Source of the DNA: Caballeronia sp. SEWSISQ10-4 2
Lineage (GTDB): Bacteria; Pseudomonadota; Gammaproteobacteria; Burkholderiales; Burkholderiaceae
Length of the DNA: 64,000 nucleotides
Assembly: GCF_030464885.1 (NCBI RefSeq)
Contig: NZ_JALPRJ010000023.1
Location: 1 to 64,000, forward strand
Direction of reading: 5' to 3'
In this document: positions 43,145-51,956 of the stretch, piece after piece
Numbering within the stretch: position 1 is the stretch's first letter
Layout: each line of letters begins with the position of its first letter
The notes under the pieces: model-generated
What the model was told of the DNA's origin: nothing
Database searches by the model: none
What the model saw: the letters and a program-made list of their open reading frames with translations, nothing else
Translations under genes and position numbers: made by a program

Positions 43145-45397
43145 GTGAAGCCAGGCACAACCGGTTCCGCCACCCAGGTCCGCGCACGCCCGCGCGTCAC
43201 GGGGCTGCTTGGCGACCTGATTGCCGGTGCGGTTTCGACACTGGTCATGCTCTGTTATGCGATGAGTCTCGGCACGCTGGTCTTCAGCGCGGATCTTGCG
43301 CGCTACGCCGAACTGGGGGTGCCGACCGCTTTGGTGAGTTGCGTCGTGACCGCTCTGGTGATCGCGTTGACCAGTTCCATGCGCATGAACATAGGTGGCC
43401 CGGACAGCAATGCGACGGCGTTTCTCGCCGGTGTGGCGGCTGGCGTCGCGAGCAGCGTGCGTGCCGACGGCGGTTCGCCTCAAACCATTCTGCTGACAGT
43501 GCTGATCGCCATCGCGCTATGTTCGATCGTGACCGGCGTGATCCTGTACGCAATAGGGTCGTCCAAGCGCAGCCGCTCGCTGCAGTTCCTGCCGTATCCG
43601 GTCGTAGGCGGTTTTCTCGCGGGTACGGGCTATCTGCTGATCGCGGGCGCATTTCGCGTGCTGACCGGCGAAGCGCCGCACTGGCGCACGGTGCTCGCTC
43701 TGCTGACTCAACTGCATTGGCTTGCGTGGACGCCTGCCGTGGTCGTCGGTGCGCTGCTCACCACGCTCTCGCGCGCGTGGAACCATGCGGCGGTGCTGCC
43801 GCTGACGCTTGCCTTCGGCATCGCGCTCTTCTACCTGCTGCTCTACGCCGCGCACCTGTCGGTCGACGACGCGCGTCACATGGGGCTGTTGCTTCCTCAT
43901 GTACCGCTGCGGCCGATCCACGTTCCGGAGTTGTCAGCGTTGCCAACGTTGCATTTGCCGGCCTCTCTGGCGCATAGCCATGTCGACTGGCCGGCCATTG
44001 GCGCGCATCTGCCCGAGACCCTGGTGGTCACGTCGGTTGCCGCGATCACGATCCTGATGAATTCCACGGCGATGGGCGCGGCGACGGGGGAGGACGTCGA
44101 CCTGAATCGCGAGATGCGGGCGGCGGGCCTCGCCAATATCGCCAGCGGCATGCTGGGCGGGATGGTCGGCTATCAGTCTTTCAACCGCTCGCTCCTTAAT
44201 GTGCGCGCAGGCGCGACGAGCCGGATGGCGGGCGTGTTCGCATCGCTCGCTTGCCTGATCCTGCTGGCTGTATCGCCGGATCTGGTGGCGCTGTTTCCTG
44301 TGCCGGTCCTGGTCGGGCTGCAACTTTTCCTGGGGCTGCGCCTGTTGATACAGTGGCTGGTCACCGCGTACAGCAAGCTCAACTGGTATGAGTACCTGCT
44401 GATACCCGTGATCCTGGGCGTGGTGGCGGTCTACGGCGTTGTCACGGGTGTGGTCGCGGGCGTCGTCGCCGCGTGCGTGATGTTCGCGCTGCTGTACGGA
44501 CGTGCCAGTTGCGTGCGTCTGGAGTTCGACGCCAGCACCCGGACATCGAATGTCGAGCGCAGCATCGAGCAAACCCAGCGGCTGCGCGAACTTGGTACAC
44601 AGGTGTGCGGTACCTGTTTGCAAGGGTTCCTTTTCTTCGGCACCGTCAATTCGATCCTGCAGCGCATGCGTGAACGACTGTCCGCGCCTCGTCCCGCACC
44701 CGTTCGCTTCGTGTTGCTCGACTTCGCTGCGACAACAGGAATGGACGCGTCGGTATCGGTCGGCTTCGTGAAGCTAAGGCAGATGTGCGCGGGTATCGAT
44801 GCGGACCTCGTGCTGACTGCGCTGCCGGCACGCTCGCGCGATCTGCTCGCCAAGACCGGTACGCTCAACCTGCGGATTCACGAGTTCGCGACGCTGGATG
44901 CCGGGCTAGAGTGGGTCGAGGACCGGCTGCTCGCCGCAGAGTCACATGCGTTGCCCGTCAGCGAGGAAAATTTCCACGCAATGTTCGCCGCGCATTTCAC
45001 GCCGCATGCGTTCGACAAGCTGATGGCCCGCCTGGAGGTGTGCGACATCTGCATGGGGCAGCCCTTGTTTCTTCACGGCGAACCGGGCGACGCAATGTAT
45101 TTCGTCGAACGGGGCCGGGTCACTGTCTCACTGCCGCTTGCCGGAGGCGGATCGGTCAGGCTTCGCTCCTTCGGAGCCGGTACGATTGTCGGAGAAATGG
45201 CGGTGTACTCGCAGAAGCCGCGTAGTGCGAATGTGCACGCTGAAGGTCCGGCGCGCGTGCGGCGTCTCTCGCTAGCAGCGTTGCGTGCGCTTGAGCAGGA
45301 CGACGCTGTCACTGCCCAGCAATTTCATCGTTTCGTTGTCAAGGTCATGGCTTCCCGGCTGGCCGTAGCGGATGAGGCTTTGCGGGCCGACCATTGA
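43145..45397 (+). CDS. SulP-family anion transporter with STAS and cyclic-nucleotide-binding domains
   Basis: The 750-residue protein has an N-terminal SulP/SLC26 membrane region (about 20-440; LLGDLIAGAVSTLVMLCYAM, NIGGPDSNATAFLAGVAAGV, PYPVVGGFLAGTGYLLIAGA). A STAS domain follows (about 460-590; VLLDFAATTGMDASVSVGFV), and a C-terminal cNMP-binding domain (about 610-735) with the phosphate cassette IVGEMAVYSQKPRSANV that retains the Glu and Arg contacting cyclic nucleotides. It probably transports sulfate, bicarbonate or another anion. GTG 43145 is set by GGGAGAG just upstream; the frame is open far upstream, where it is antisense to the cyclase gene. Confidence 0.92.
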   Translation: MKPGTTGSATQVRARPRVTGLLGDLIAGAVSTLVMLCYAMSLGTLVFSADLARYAELGVPTALVSCVVTALVIALTSSMRMNIGGPDSNATAFLAGVAAGVASSVRADGGSPQTILLTVLIAIALCSIVTGVILYAIGSSKRSRSLQFLPYPVVGGFLAGTGYLLIAGAFRVLTGEAPHWRTVLALLTQLHWLAWTPAVVVGALLTTLSRAWNHAAVLPLTLAFGIALFYLLLYAAHLSVDDARHMGLLLPHVPLRPIHVPELSALPTLHLPASLAHSHVDWPAIGAHLPETLVVTSVAAITILMNSTAMGAATGEDVDLNREMRAAGLANIASGMLGGMVGYQSFNRSLLNVRAGATSRMAGVFASLACLILLAVSPDLVALFPVPVLVGLQLFLGLRLLIQWLVTAYSKLNWYEYLLIPVILGVVAVYGVVTGVVAGVVAACVMFALLYGRASCVRLEFDASTRTSNVERSIEQTQRLRELGTQVCGTCLQGFLFFGTVNSILQRMRERLSAPRPAPVRFVLLDFAATTGMDASVSVGFVKLRQMCAGIDADLVLTALPARSRDLLAKTGTLNLRIHEFATLDAGLEWVEDRLLAAESHALPVSEENFHAMFAAHFTPHAFDKLMARLEVCDICMGQPLFLHGEPGDAMYFVERGRVTVSLPLAGGGSVRLRSFGAGTIVGEMAVYSQKPRSANVHAEGPARVRRLSLAALRALEQDDAVTAQQFHRFVVKVMASRLAVADEALRADH

Positions 45398-45403
45398 ACA
45401 TGG

Positions 45404-45434
45404 CAATGGGAGCCTCTCATGCAGACTCCCATTG
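45404..45434 (+). terminator. Hairpin after SulP gene
   Basis: CAATGGGAG-N13-CTCCCATTG is a perfect 9-base-pair stem beginning seven bases after the stop codon, followed by a T-rich stretch. Likely transcription terminator. Confidence 0.6.
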
Positions 45435-45724
45435 ATTGTATGTTTCTAAACGAATAAATCGTAATTTGCGGTAAGCACCGTCTTACTTGATATTCTGCAT
45501 AATGCTGACTGCATGCAGCATATAAGCCCCGAAAGCATTCTTGTCGAGACAATGGCAATCGCATTATATTAGGATTACAAAATTAATATAAGAACCGTTC
45601 TGCGCGCAGTGCTGATAGAAGGTGCGTCCCGACGCCTCATACGCTTACCTCGCGTCATTGAAAGAAGCATCTCAGCCCGTCACTTCGGTGATCCTGGACG
45701 CTCTGCGGCAAAGGCCCGTTGATC
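45435..45724. other. AT-rich upstream region of methyltransferase gene
   Basis: Roughly 290 bases with AT-rich sequence from 45435 to 45600. It should hold the methyltransferase promoter. No other feature is seen. Confidence 0.45.
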
Positions 45725-47023
45725 ATGATATTGGATAATTTCTATTCGGCTCTGGAAGATCGCTTCAGGGGTAGCCGCCAGGTCATCAAGGAGCGTCAGA
45801 GCCTGTATCTCCCGCTTGTCGACGCGCTTAGCTTGCGGGTGCGCAAAAAGATCCTGGACGTCGGATGCGGTCGATCCGAATGGCTCGAATTACTTGAGGA
45901 GCGCGGCATCGAGTCGGAAGGTCTCGATACGAACGAGGAGTTCGTGACTCAGGCGCGACAGGCCGGCCTCGACGTGTCAAAGGCTGACGTCATGGAGCAT
46001 CTACGGCAACAGCCGGACCAGTCTTATGGGCTCGTTAGTGCATTTCATGTGGTCGAGCATCTTGGTTTTGAAAACCTGTTGCTGTTTTTACGAGAAGCGT
46101 ATCGGGTGATCGACGATGACGGCGCGCTTCTGCTCGAGACGCCGAACCCGGCGAATCTGCTGGTAGGCGCATGCACTTTCTATCTCGATCCAACGCACGA
46201 GCGACCCCTTCCGTCAGCTCTTCTCGGCTTCGCTGCGGAGTTCGCGGGGTTCGCGCGTGTTGTTGTGTTGCCAGTGAATCGGGCCTTTTTGCAGAACAAC
46301 CTGGAATTCACGCCGGACGAACTTCCAGGTGCGGACGTCATCAACAAAGTAGTGTCGTCGATCGATCAGAACTTCATGCAGGCACCGGATTATGCGGTCA
46401 TCGCGTTCAAGAAGGCTGGAAACGAACTGGCCGGAATTGCCGAGTCGCTGACACTCCACTCGCCGTTGCCCGTCTCGGCGAAGGGCATGGAAGAGGTAAA
46501 TGCATTGCTGGCGCAAAGGCGCGATCAAGAAGAGGTAAATGCTTTACTGGCGCACAGGTGCGATCAAGAAGCGGAACTACGGGCAGCTCACTTAGCGGAA
46601 CTGCGGGCAGTTCACTTGAGCGTAATCGCCGCGGAAGACCGGGCTCGTCGGTCCCAGGAACATGTGATCGCGCTGTTGAGCAGTAGTAGCTGGCGGCTAT
46701 CCTCTCCTGTCCGGGGTGCGGGAGTTTTGTTGCGCAATATGGCCGGGTTGCCTCGTAAGGCTAATTCCTTCGCAAAGCTCTTTTTGCGTCACGTTGCAGC
46801 TTATATTCGTTGCAGACCCCGGCTTAAAAAGCGAGCCGAGAGCCTCCTGCGGAGGGTCCCAAAAGCTCGCACATGCGTCGTGCTTTATGCCGGTCTCACG
46901 GCAACACAAGAGGTTGAAAACGGAGCCCTCCCTGTCGCCGTGGCCCCGGCTGACCAACAGACCGCGCATAGTCATGTGCTTCATGCCGACTTGATCAACG
47001 CAGAAAGCGTCGGCTCTGAATAG
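45725..47023 (+). CDS. SAM-dependent methyltransferase of polysaccharide type
   Basis: The 432-residue protein has a class I methyltransferase fold: motif I KKILDVGCGRSEWLELLEER, Glu/Asp after strand 2 (SEGLDTNEEF) and HVVEHLGFENLLLFLREAYR. A coiled-coil region with tandem repeats (EEVNALLAQRRDQ twice, AELRA.HL twice) follows. Then comes SSSSWRLSSPVRGAG, a motif common in O-antigen and polysaccharide glycosyltransferases or methyltransferases of Burkholderia. It could methylate a surface-glycan terminus. An in-frame TTG at 45719 precedes the ATG at 45725. No other glycan gene is adjacent. Confidence 0.82.
   Translation: MILDNFYSALEDRFRGSRQVIKERQSLYLPLVDALSLRVRKKILDVGCGRSEWLELLEERGIESEGLDTNEEFVTQARQAGLDVSKADVMEHLRQQPDQSYGLVSAFHVVEHLGFENLLLFLREAYRVIDDDGALLLETPNPANLLVGACTFYLDPTHERPLPSALLGFAAEFAGFARVVVLPVNRAFLQNNLEFTPDELPGADVINKVVSSIDQNFMQAPDYAVIAFKKAGNELAGIAESLTLHSPLPVSAKGMEEVNALLAQRRDQEEVNALLAHRCDQEAELRAAHLAELRAVHLSVIAAEDRARRSQEHVIALLSSSSWRLSSPVRGAGVLLRNMAGLPRKANSFAKLFLRHVAAYIRCRPRLKKRAESLLRRVPKARTCVVLYAGLTATQEVENGALPVAVAPADQQTAHSHVLHADLINAESVGSE
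46490..46618. repeat. In-frame tandem repeats within methyltransferase gene
   Basis: Two 39-base units (46490-46528, 46529-46567) are followed by two 24-base units (46571-46594, 46595-46618). They encode repeating coiled-coil segments (EEVNALLA.R.DQ and AELRA.HL). A few mismatches show they are older than the exact repeat in the TetR gene. Confidence 0.9.
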
Positions 47024-47107
47024 AAACTCGGCGGGTGTTGTTAACCTGTTGTCGAGTGTGAGCGACTTAACCGGATTGCTCCCAGCGGCGAAGATGTAGT
47101 TCAAAAA

Positions 47108-47131
47108 TGACGCCGCTGCTGGGCGGCGTCA
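47108..47131. terminator. Hairpin after the methyltransferase gene
   Basis: TGACGCCGC-TGCTGG-GCGGCGTCA gives a perfect 9-base-pair stem. The A-run is on the left, so a T-run follows the hairpin only on the minus strand. It lies about 85 bases past the methyltransferase stop and before fliL. Confidence 0.55.
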
Positions 47132-47258
47132 CTCATCACTGCCACACCGTCGAAACCGGTAACGAATGAAATAGATGTGCCGCGTTGTTCGGGAATTCGA
47201 TGGAGATCAACCTCTACAGCCCGTACAGCGACAAAAGAATAGAAAGAGGTCCGCAATC

Positions 47259-47741
47259 ATGGCAAGCCCCGCAGGAACAGAGCAGCCCATAGTTACCGTA
47301 AAGAGTGACAAGCTCAAGCTCAGTCTACTGATTGCCATGGGCATTATCGTCTTGCTTGGCGCGGGCGCTGCATATCTGCTGTTGTACGGTCCGAGCTTGC
47401 GTGAGTTGGAGAACCCTGCACCCGCACCGCCGGTGTTTTTTCCGTTGGAATCAATGACCGTCAATCTTCAATCCGACGACAGCATGCATTACCTTCGGAT
47501 TGGCTTGACGCTCGAGCTAACGGATCGGAAATCGCAAGCTGCACTGGTTGAACGCATGCCGGAAGTGCGGAGCCGCATTCTGATGGCGCTCTCGGCGAAG
47601 CGACCGGAGGATCTTGAGGGGATTGATGGCAAGCTTAAGCTCGCGAAGGAGCTGTTGGCGACTATTGAGAATGCGGATGGCGCGATCGGGAACACAATAC
47701 GCGTTCAGGAGGTGTTGTTCACCGAATTCGTCATTCAATAG
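47259..47741 (+). CDS. fliL: FliL-like flagellar basal-body-associated protein
   Basis: The 160-residue protein has a short cytoplasmic N-terminus, one membrane helix (LKLSLLIAMGIIVLLGAGAA, then YLLLYG), and a periplasmic FliL domain (FFPLESMTVNLQSDDSMHYL, then RIGLTLELTDRK, then RVQEVLFTEFVIQ). FliL binds the flagellar motor and stator. No fliM, fliN or mot genes adjoin it, so this is an isolated copy. AGAGG precedes the ATG. It converges on the second beta-propeller gene. Confidence 0.9.
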   Translation: MASPAGTEQPIVTVKSDKLKLSLLIAMGIIVLLGAGAAYLLLYGPSLRELENPAPAPPVFFPLESMTVNLQSDDSMHYLRIGLTLELTDRKSQAALVERMPEVRSRILMALSAKRPEDLEGIDGKLKLAKELLATIENADGAIGNTIRVQEVLFTEFVIQ

Positions 47742-47795
47742 CCACGCAAGCCACGCAATGGCCGAAGCGCACGCAGACGCAACGGCCACCGGCGA

Positions 47796-49715
47796 TCAGG
47801 GCGTCCAACGATAAACAACAATGCTGGAGCCGTTGTAGTTGTCCTTCGTGACCACGTACTCCCCGGTCGATCGAAGGTACGACCTGAGGCCGTACATGGA
47901 ATCCACGTCATTGCCGACGTCAATGGTGGTGGGGCTGCTGTTGGTCAACGTGATGTCCAGGCTGCCTGTGTTGAGATTGAAGGCGTCGATATTGGGCACG
48001 GTATGTACATATCCGACGAAGAGATAGTTGCCGGTTGCCGTGATCGACTTGGGATTGGCGCTGGTGAGGTTGATCACTGGATTGGGAGCGGTGGTGTTGC
48101 CTGCGAGCCAGCCGTGATACACCTCGACCCTCGTTCCGATCGACGTCCAGTCTGTGCTCCCAACAATTCCCTGTGCCAGGATCATGGTGTCGCTTTCCGG
48201 CAGGTAGATGATTCGCGTCAATGGCAGAACGGTCCGCGGAGTGGCAGCTGCGATTGCTGCTCCCCATGTTGGCTTGCCGTCGCTATCAAAGCCAGTCAGC
48301 GGATAGTGGTAGACGCGGTTCGTCCTGTCCAGACCGGCCCAGACGTCTCCCTTGCTATCAAGGCAAAATCCACCCGTGACCGCTGTAGCCGTATTGAACG
48401 CTGTCCCTGGAATCGAGCCATCCGGTATGGCGATGTAGCCGTTCGCAGCGTTGAAGTGGAAGAAGTAGAAGATAGCGGGGTTCTGGCCGGACGCCACAAG
48501 AATCCGGTTTCCGCCAACGCTGGCGAGTTGACCGAAGTGCTCGTTGCGTTGGGTATCGTTGATGTTGATGCGTGGATCGGATGGATAGTCGATTGGATCG
48601 ACGGTGTTCGCTACGAACGTTCCTCCAGCGGTGCCCGTGTAGATGTTCGTGCCGCCGTAGAGGTTGGTGCCGTCTGTACTCGGGTCCGGAGCGGCGCTCC
48701 CCTCGAAGTTGAGGGCCTGAAGCTTCCATTGCAGATTCCCGGAGCTGTCGTAGGCGTGAATGTCTGTGAGACCGTTGCGGCCGAGGTCCCAGGTTCCGCC
48801 CCATGGGTTGTTAAGCACGTACAGGTTGCCGGCGGAGTCCTTGCCGATGCCGGTGACGCGGGTGAACCGCTTGTCGCCGACCTGTCCTTTGATTCCCGCC
48901 GTAGTGTCGAGATATCCGCCCTGAATGCCAAACGTGCCGACCTGAACCGGCGTGCCCGAGAAGTTGTAGATCTTGATGTTCATGTCAGGCCCTTCGTCGC
49001 CGGCCATGAGGCGCCCGGTGGCAGCATCGAAATACAGCGCGGACGGTTGAGAGCCAACGGGCATCTGGATGGTGTTCAGCGGCGAGCCGGCCGGATTGAA
49101 TTCGACAATGGTGCCTGCGCTCTTCTGAGCAACCCAGATATTTCCTGCGCCGTCCACGGCGAGCGCGCCCGGGCCCGTGACGTTGATGTCCTGCTGCCAG
49201 ACACCGGCGGTGGTGAAGATGCGAACCCGATTTCCAGGAAAGTCGCTCGCATAAAGGAGTGAGCCCGATGTCGCGAGTCCGGTGACTACGTCGGCCCGCT
49301 TCTCAGTCGACGGCGCGCTGACGGAGATGACAAGATCTTCAGTTTGACTGGTTCGGTCGAATCGCCCCACCTTGCCACCGCCGTCAGTTCTGGTAGCTTG
49401 CAAAGCAGTGAAGATTGAAGTTGCATTCCCGGTAATGGCGCCGCCCTGAAACTGGTTGTGAATTCCTATGGAGCCTATGCTTTGGCCATTCCGGTATATG
49501 GCGACTCCGCCCTCGTTTTCGTCCCACATGGAAGCGGTATAGATGACGCCCTCGGGCGCTACCCACATGGAGCGGGCGGCGTTACTCACATGGGTGGCGT
49601 AGGTCCCAAATGTGTTCGCGACCCAGTCGGTGGTGTACTGCGCCTGACAATTTGGCGCGATTGCAGCGATCAGCACTGCGGCAAGGAATGCGGCATAGCT
49701 TCGTTTATTGACCAT
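47796..49715 (-). CDS. Secreted NHL/SMP-30-like beta-propeller protein, copy 2
   Basis: The 639-residue protein is a close paralogue of the product of 14938-16851 over its whole length: signal peptide (YAAFLAAVLIAAIAPNCQAQ), blade motifs (GKDSAGNLYVLNNPWG, FCLDSKGDVWAGLDRTN) and the same C-terminal YVVTKDNYNG(S/T). The two differ most around residues 75-120 and 400-500. The ATG at 49715 follows GAGGAAAG. Together the pair makes a two-kilobase inverted homology separated by 31 kb. Function is unknown, as for copy 1. Confidence 0.85.
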   Translation of the reverse strand: MVNKRSYAAFLAAVLIAAIAPNCQAQYTTDWVANTFGTYATHVSNAARSMWVAPEGVIYTASMWDENEGGVAIYRNGQSIGSIGIHNQFQGGAITGNATSIFTALQATRTDGGGKVGRFDRTSQTEDLVISVSAPSTEKRADVVTGLATSGSLLYASDFPGNRVRIFTTAGVWQQDINVTGPGALAVDGAGNIWVAQKSAGTIVEFNPAGSPLNTIQMPVGSQPSALYFDAATGRLMAGDEGPDMNIKIYNFSGTPVQVGTFGIQGGYLDTTAGIKGQVGDKRFTRVTGIGKDSAGNLYVLNNPWGGTWDLGRNGLTDIHAYDSSGNLQWKLQALNFEGSAAPDPSTDGTNLYGGTNIYTGTAGGTFVANTVDPIDYPSDPRININDTQRNEHFGQLASVGGNRILVASGQNPAIFYFFHFNAANGYIAIPDGSIPGTAFNTATAVTGGFCLDSKGDVWAGLDRTNRVYHYPLTGFDSDGKPTWGAAIAAATPRTVLPLTRIIYLPESDTMILAQGIVGSTDWTSIGTRVEVYHGWLAGNTTAPNPVINLTSANPKSITATGNYLFVGYVHTVPNIDAFNLNTGSLDITLTNSSPTTIDVGNDVDSMYGLRSYLRSTGEYVVTKDNYNGSSIVVYRWTP

Positions 49716-50698
49716 GATGATGCTTTCCTCACTGTAGCGCCTCGATAAACTAAATCGCAGACGCAATAACATTGATTTCGGAACTGCATTTACTGGGAAT
49801 AGCGATTCGCCTGGGACATTTGATCTTTGTCCAGTACTGGCGTTTTCGTCACCAATTATTCATCAGATGAATTACACCAGTATTGCTCAGATGAATTAAT
49901 CTGACGGCAGTTCCTGAAAATCTCGAAATTGAAACCCTTGGGGTGTGCGATCGCGAGGGACGCACGCCGGGCGCTTAATGGCCCATTGCGCTGATTGCCG
50001 GGATTGCTGCGTCGGCGAATGAAAAACTGTATGCACCAGACTGGTGTTTCTTGCTTATAACCGGCGGCTGACATGCGCCGAAACGGGTGCGCCGTTGGTG
50101 CTCCGCAGTTTATTGGTCGTTGCCATGGTTTATTCGCGCGCATCGTACGCAAGAGCCGCGTTGGCCGGCGCAAGTCAACGGTGTTCGCTGAGCCGCCGGT
50201 GCGGTAAGGAATTCCCGACAGATAAATCAGTCAACCCGCATAGCAATATCCGGTTTTACCGAACGAAAAAAAGGTTCGGTCCGCGTACGATACGAATCAA
50301 TGGGCTAGGCTTTGCTACAAAAGCCTGTGCCCGTGACTCAGTGAGGTTCCTGCAGACGCGGTGCAAGTCGTGAACATCCCGGTGATCTGATTGGAGCGGC
50401 TGGCGTCAGCCTGCATGTGGATTCCATTAACGCGTCGCACAAGTTCCACACCACTATCGAATATGGTCAGTAGGACATACGTTCGGGACGTGGCATGGGC
50501 GCGCGGATCTATCCGCATATTTAAAACTGATTCTTCAGTACCGGTTTGGGTGCCGTTGAAAAGGACGCCGTAGTTCTGCCAAGACAAGACTCCAGCGACT
50601 GAATCCGTGAAGTGAGTGCTCTAGTGGACGCCCTGAATCAAGCGCTGCCCGGAGTCGAAATGACCATGTGATATCCGTTCGATGGAGCGTTGACAGGT
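49716..50698. other. Long region without confident genes
   Basis: About 980 bases. A leftward frame at 50315-50587 with a TTG start (SWQNYGVLFNGT onward) has a plausible composition but no family resemblance or good ribosome-binding site; it may be a gene remnant. Other frames are short. No promoter element could be assigned. Confidence 0.4.
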
Positions 50699-50780
50699 CT
50701 AGCGCGCTACGGAGCCTGCCGACTGCATTTCGTCATACGCCTCATCCGCAAGTTCTCCGATGCACGGGAGAGCGCCCGTT
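50699..50780 (-). pseudogene. Tail fragment of a DUF4096-type transposase-derived protein
   Basis: The leftward frame ends with CIGELADEAYDEMQSAGSVAR. It resembles the C-terminal stretch VMEEAYDEMEQEG of the neighbouring 310-residue protein. The rest of this second copy is missing, so it is a remnant of a paralogous gene in opposite orientation. Confidence 0.6.
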
Positions 50781-50942
50781 TTGTGCTTCGACCGTGTGGA
50801 AGTGTGCACTGACCACGTGGGGCTTTCTTCAGGCGGTCGCGCAGGACAGATATAGGTGCAACTGAGAGTATCGCGCGGATCGCAAGTCATTAACTCGTGG
50901 TTGCACAAAGGCGAAGCCTGGCCACGTTGTGCGGAGGAATAC

Positions 50943-51875
50943 ATGTTCTTCGATGAGCTAAGCAATGACGAATGGGCACTCCTCGAGCCGATTCTTGCCG
51001 ATAAGCCCGTGACCCGCCTGAGCCGACGCGGTAGGCCCCGCGCAGACCCGCGCATTGTGGCGAATGCCATTCTGTGGATTCTGACAACCGGCGAACCGTG
51101 GGCGAACCTGCCAGGCCGGTATCCGTCAGCGCCCACATGCCGGTGCCGATTCGAAGAGTGGCAGTTGAACGGCACACTCGCGAGGATAATCCGGCTATTG
51201 ACGCCCATGGGGCGCACGTTCGCCTATATCCCGAACTCTTCTTCTGCCGTGACCAGGTCCGCCCTGCGACGTGGTGCGCGCAGCCAGGACAACGATGGCC
51301 TGCGCGGCGTGCTTTGGAAGAGACCCGAGCTGTGGCAGGCGGCGCCCGGCAAGATGAACGGCCGGCATTCGATCGATCCGTTTGATGAAATTACCCGGCA
51401 ACTCTCTGGCCGTGCGGTTGATGCACCCCAACGCATCGAGTCGAGTGCAATGACGCCCGCGTGCGCGCCGCGATGGTTGAGTCACCCATGCGGATCGCCG
51501 TGGAAGGGCAAGCCCTTGCCCGCCATGCAGATTGTCGAGCGGCGCGGTTACATCATCCACGCCGTCGCGGATCCGGCGCCGGAGGAGTTGTTTCGTGCAT
51601 GGGCGGAGATCACGAAAAACGGACGACGCATCGAGCGTTCCGGTCTTATCGGCCCGCGCTTCGGAGACGTCGAGACGGCGCAGAAATACGCGCTCGACTG
51701 GGCCTGCCGATGGATTGATGAGCAGGACCCTTTGCCGATTGCCGCGCAGATGGCATTGGCCGCCGGCGTGGCGAGGCGGCCCATCGCGCGAACGATGCCT
51801 GAACCCGTTATGGAGGAGGCGTATGACGAAATGGAACAGGAAGGGACTTCAATCGGGGCGACATTGAATACTTGA
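50943..51875 (+). CDS. Transposase-derived (DUF4096/IS5-like N-terminal domain) protein
   Basis: The 310-residue protein begins with an insertion-sequence transposase DNA-binding domain (MFFDELSNDEWALLEPILAD, then RRGRPRADPRIVANAILWIL, then TTGEPWANLPGRYPSAPTCR). No DDE catalytic core follows. The second half (VERRGYIIHAVADPAPEELF, then KYALDWACRWIDEQ) is a separate conserved module. GGAGGA precedes the ATG. This arrangement recurs in Burkholderia as a domesticated regulator-like protein, so it is unlikely to mobilise DNA. No terminal inverted repeats are visible. Confidence 0.8.
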   Translation: MFFDELSNDEWALLEPILADKPVTRLSRRGRPRADPRIVANAILWILTTGEPWANLPGRYPSAPTCRCRFEEWQLNGTLARIIRLLTPMGRTFAYIPNSSSAVTRSALRRGARSQDNDGLRGVLWKRPELWQAAPGKMNGRHSIDPFDEITRQLSGRAVDAPQRIESSAMTPACAPRWLSHPCGSPWKGKPLPAMQIVERRGYIIHAVADPAPEELFRAWAEITKNGRRIERSGLIGPRFGDVETAQKYALDWACRWIDEQDPLPIAAQMALAAGVARRPIARTMPEPVMEEAYDEMEQEGTSIGATLNT

Positions 51876-51956
51876 ATGGCCAAGTCAAACGCTTTCGCAT
51901 CTGAACTGACGGGTAGAAGAACGCATCGGTTCTATGAGCGCACGAGCTGCAAGCGC

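Noticed and set aside
42950..43483. N-terminal extension of the cyclase frame
   Set aside because: Overlaps the SulP start in antisense; the SAM domain begins exactly at the ATG at 42949.
48003..49262. Rightward frame of 419 codons
   Set aside because: Antisense to beta-propeller copy 2. The equivalent shadow in copy 1 (15385-15891) is shorter, so it is not conserved.
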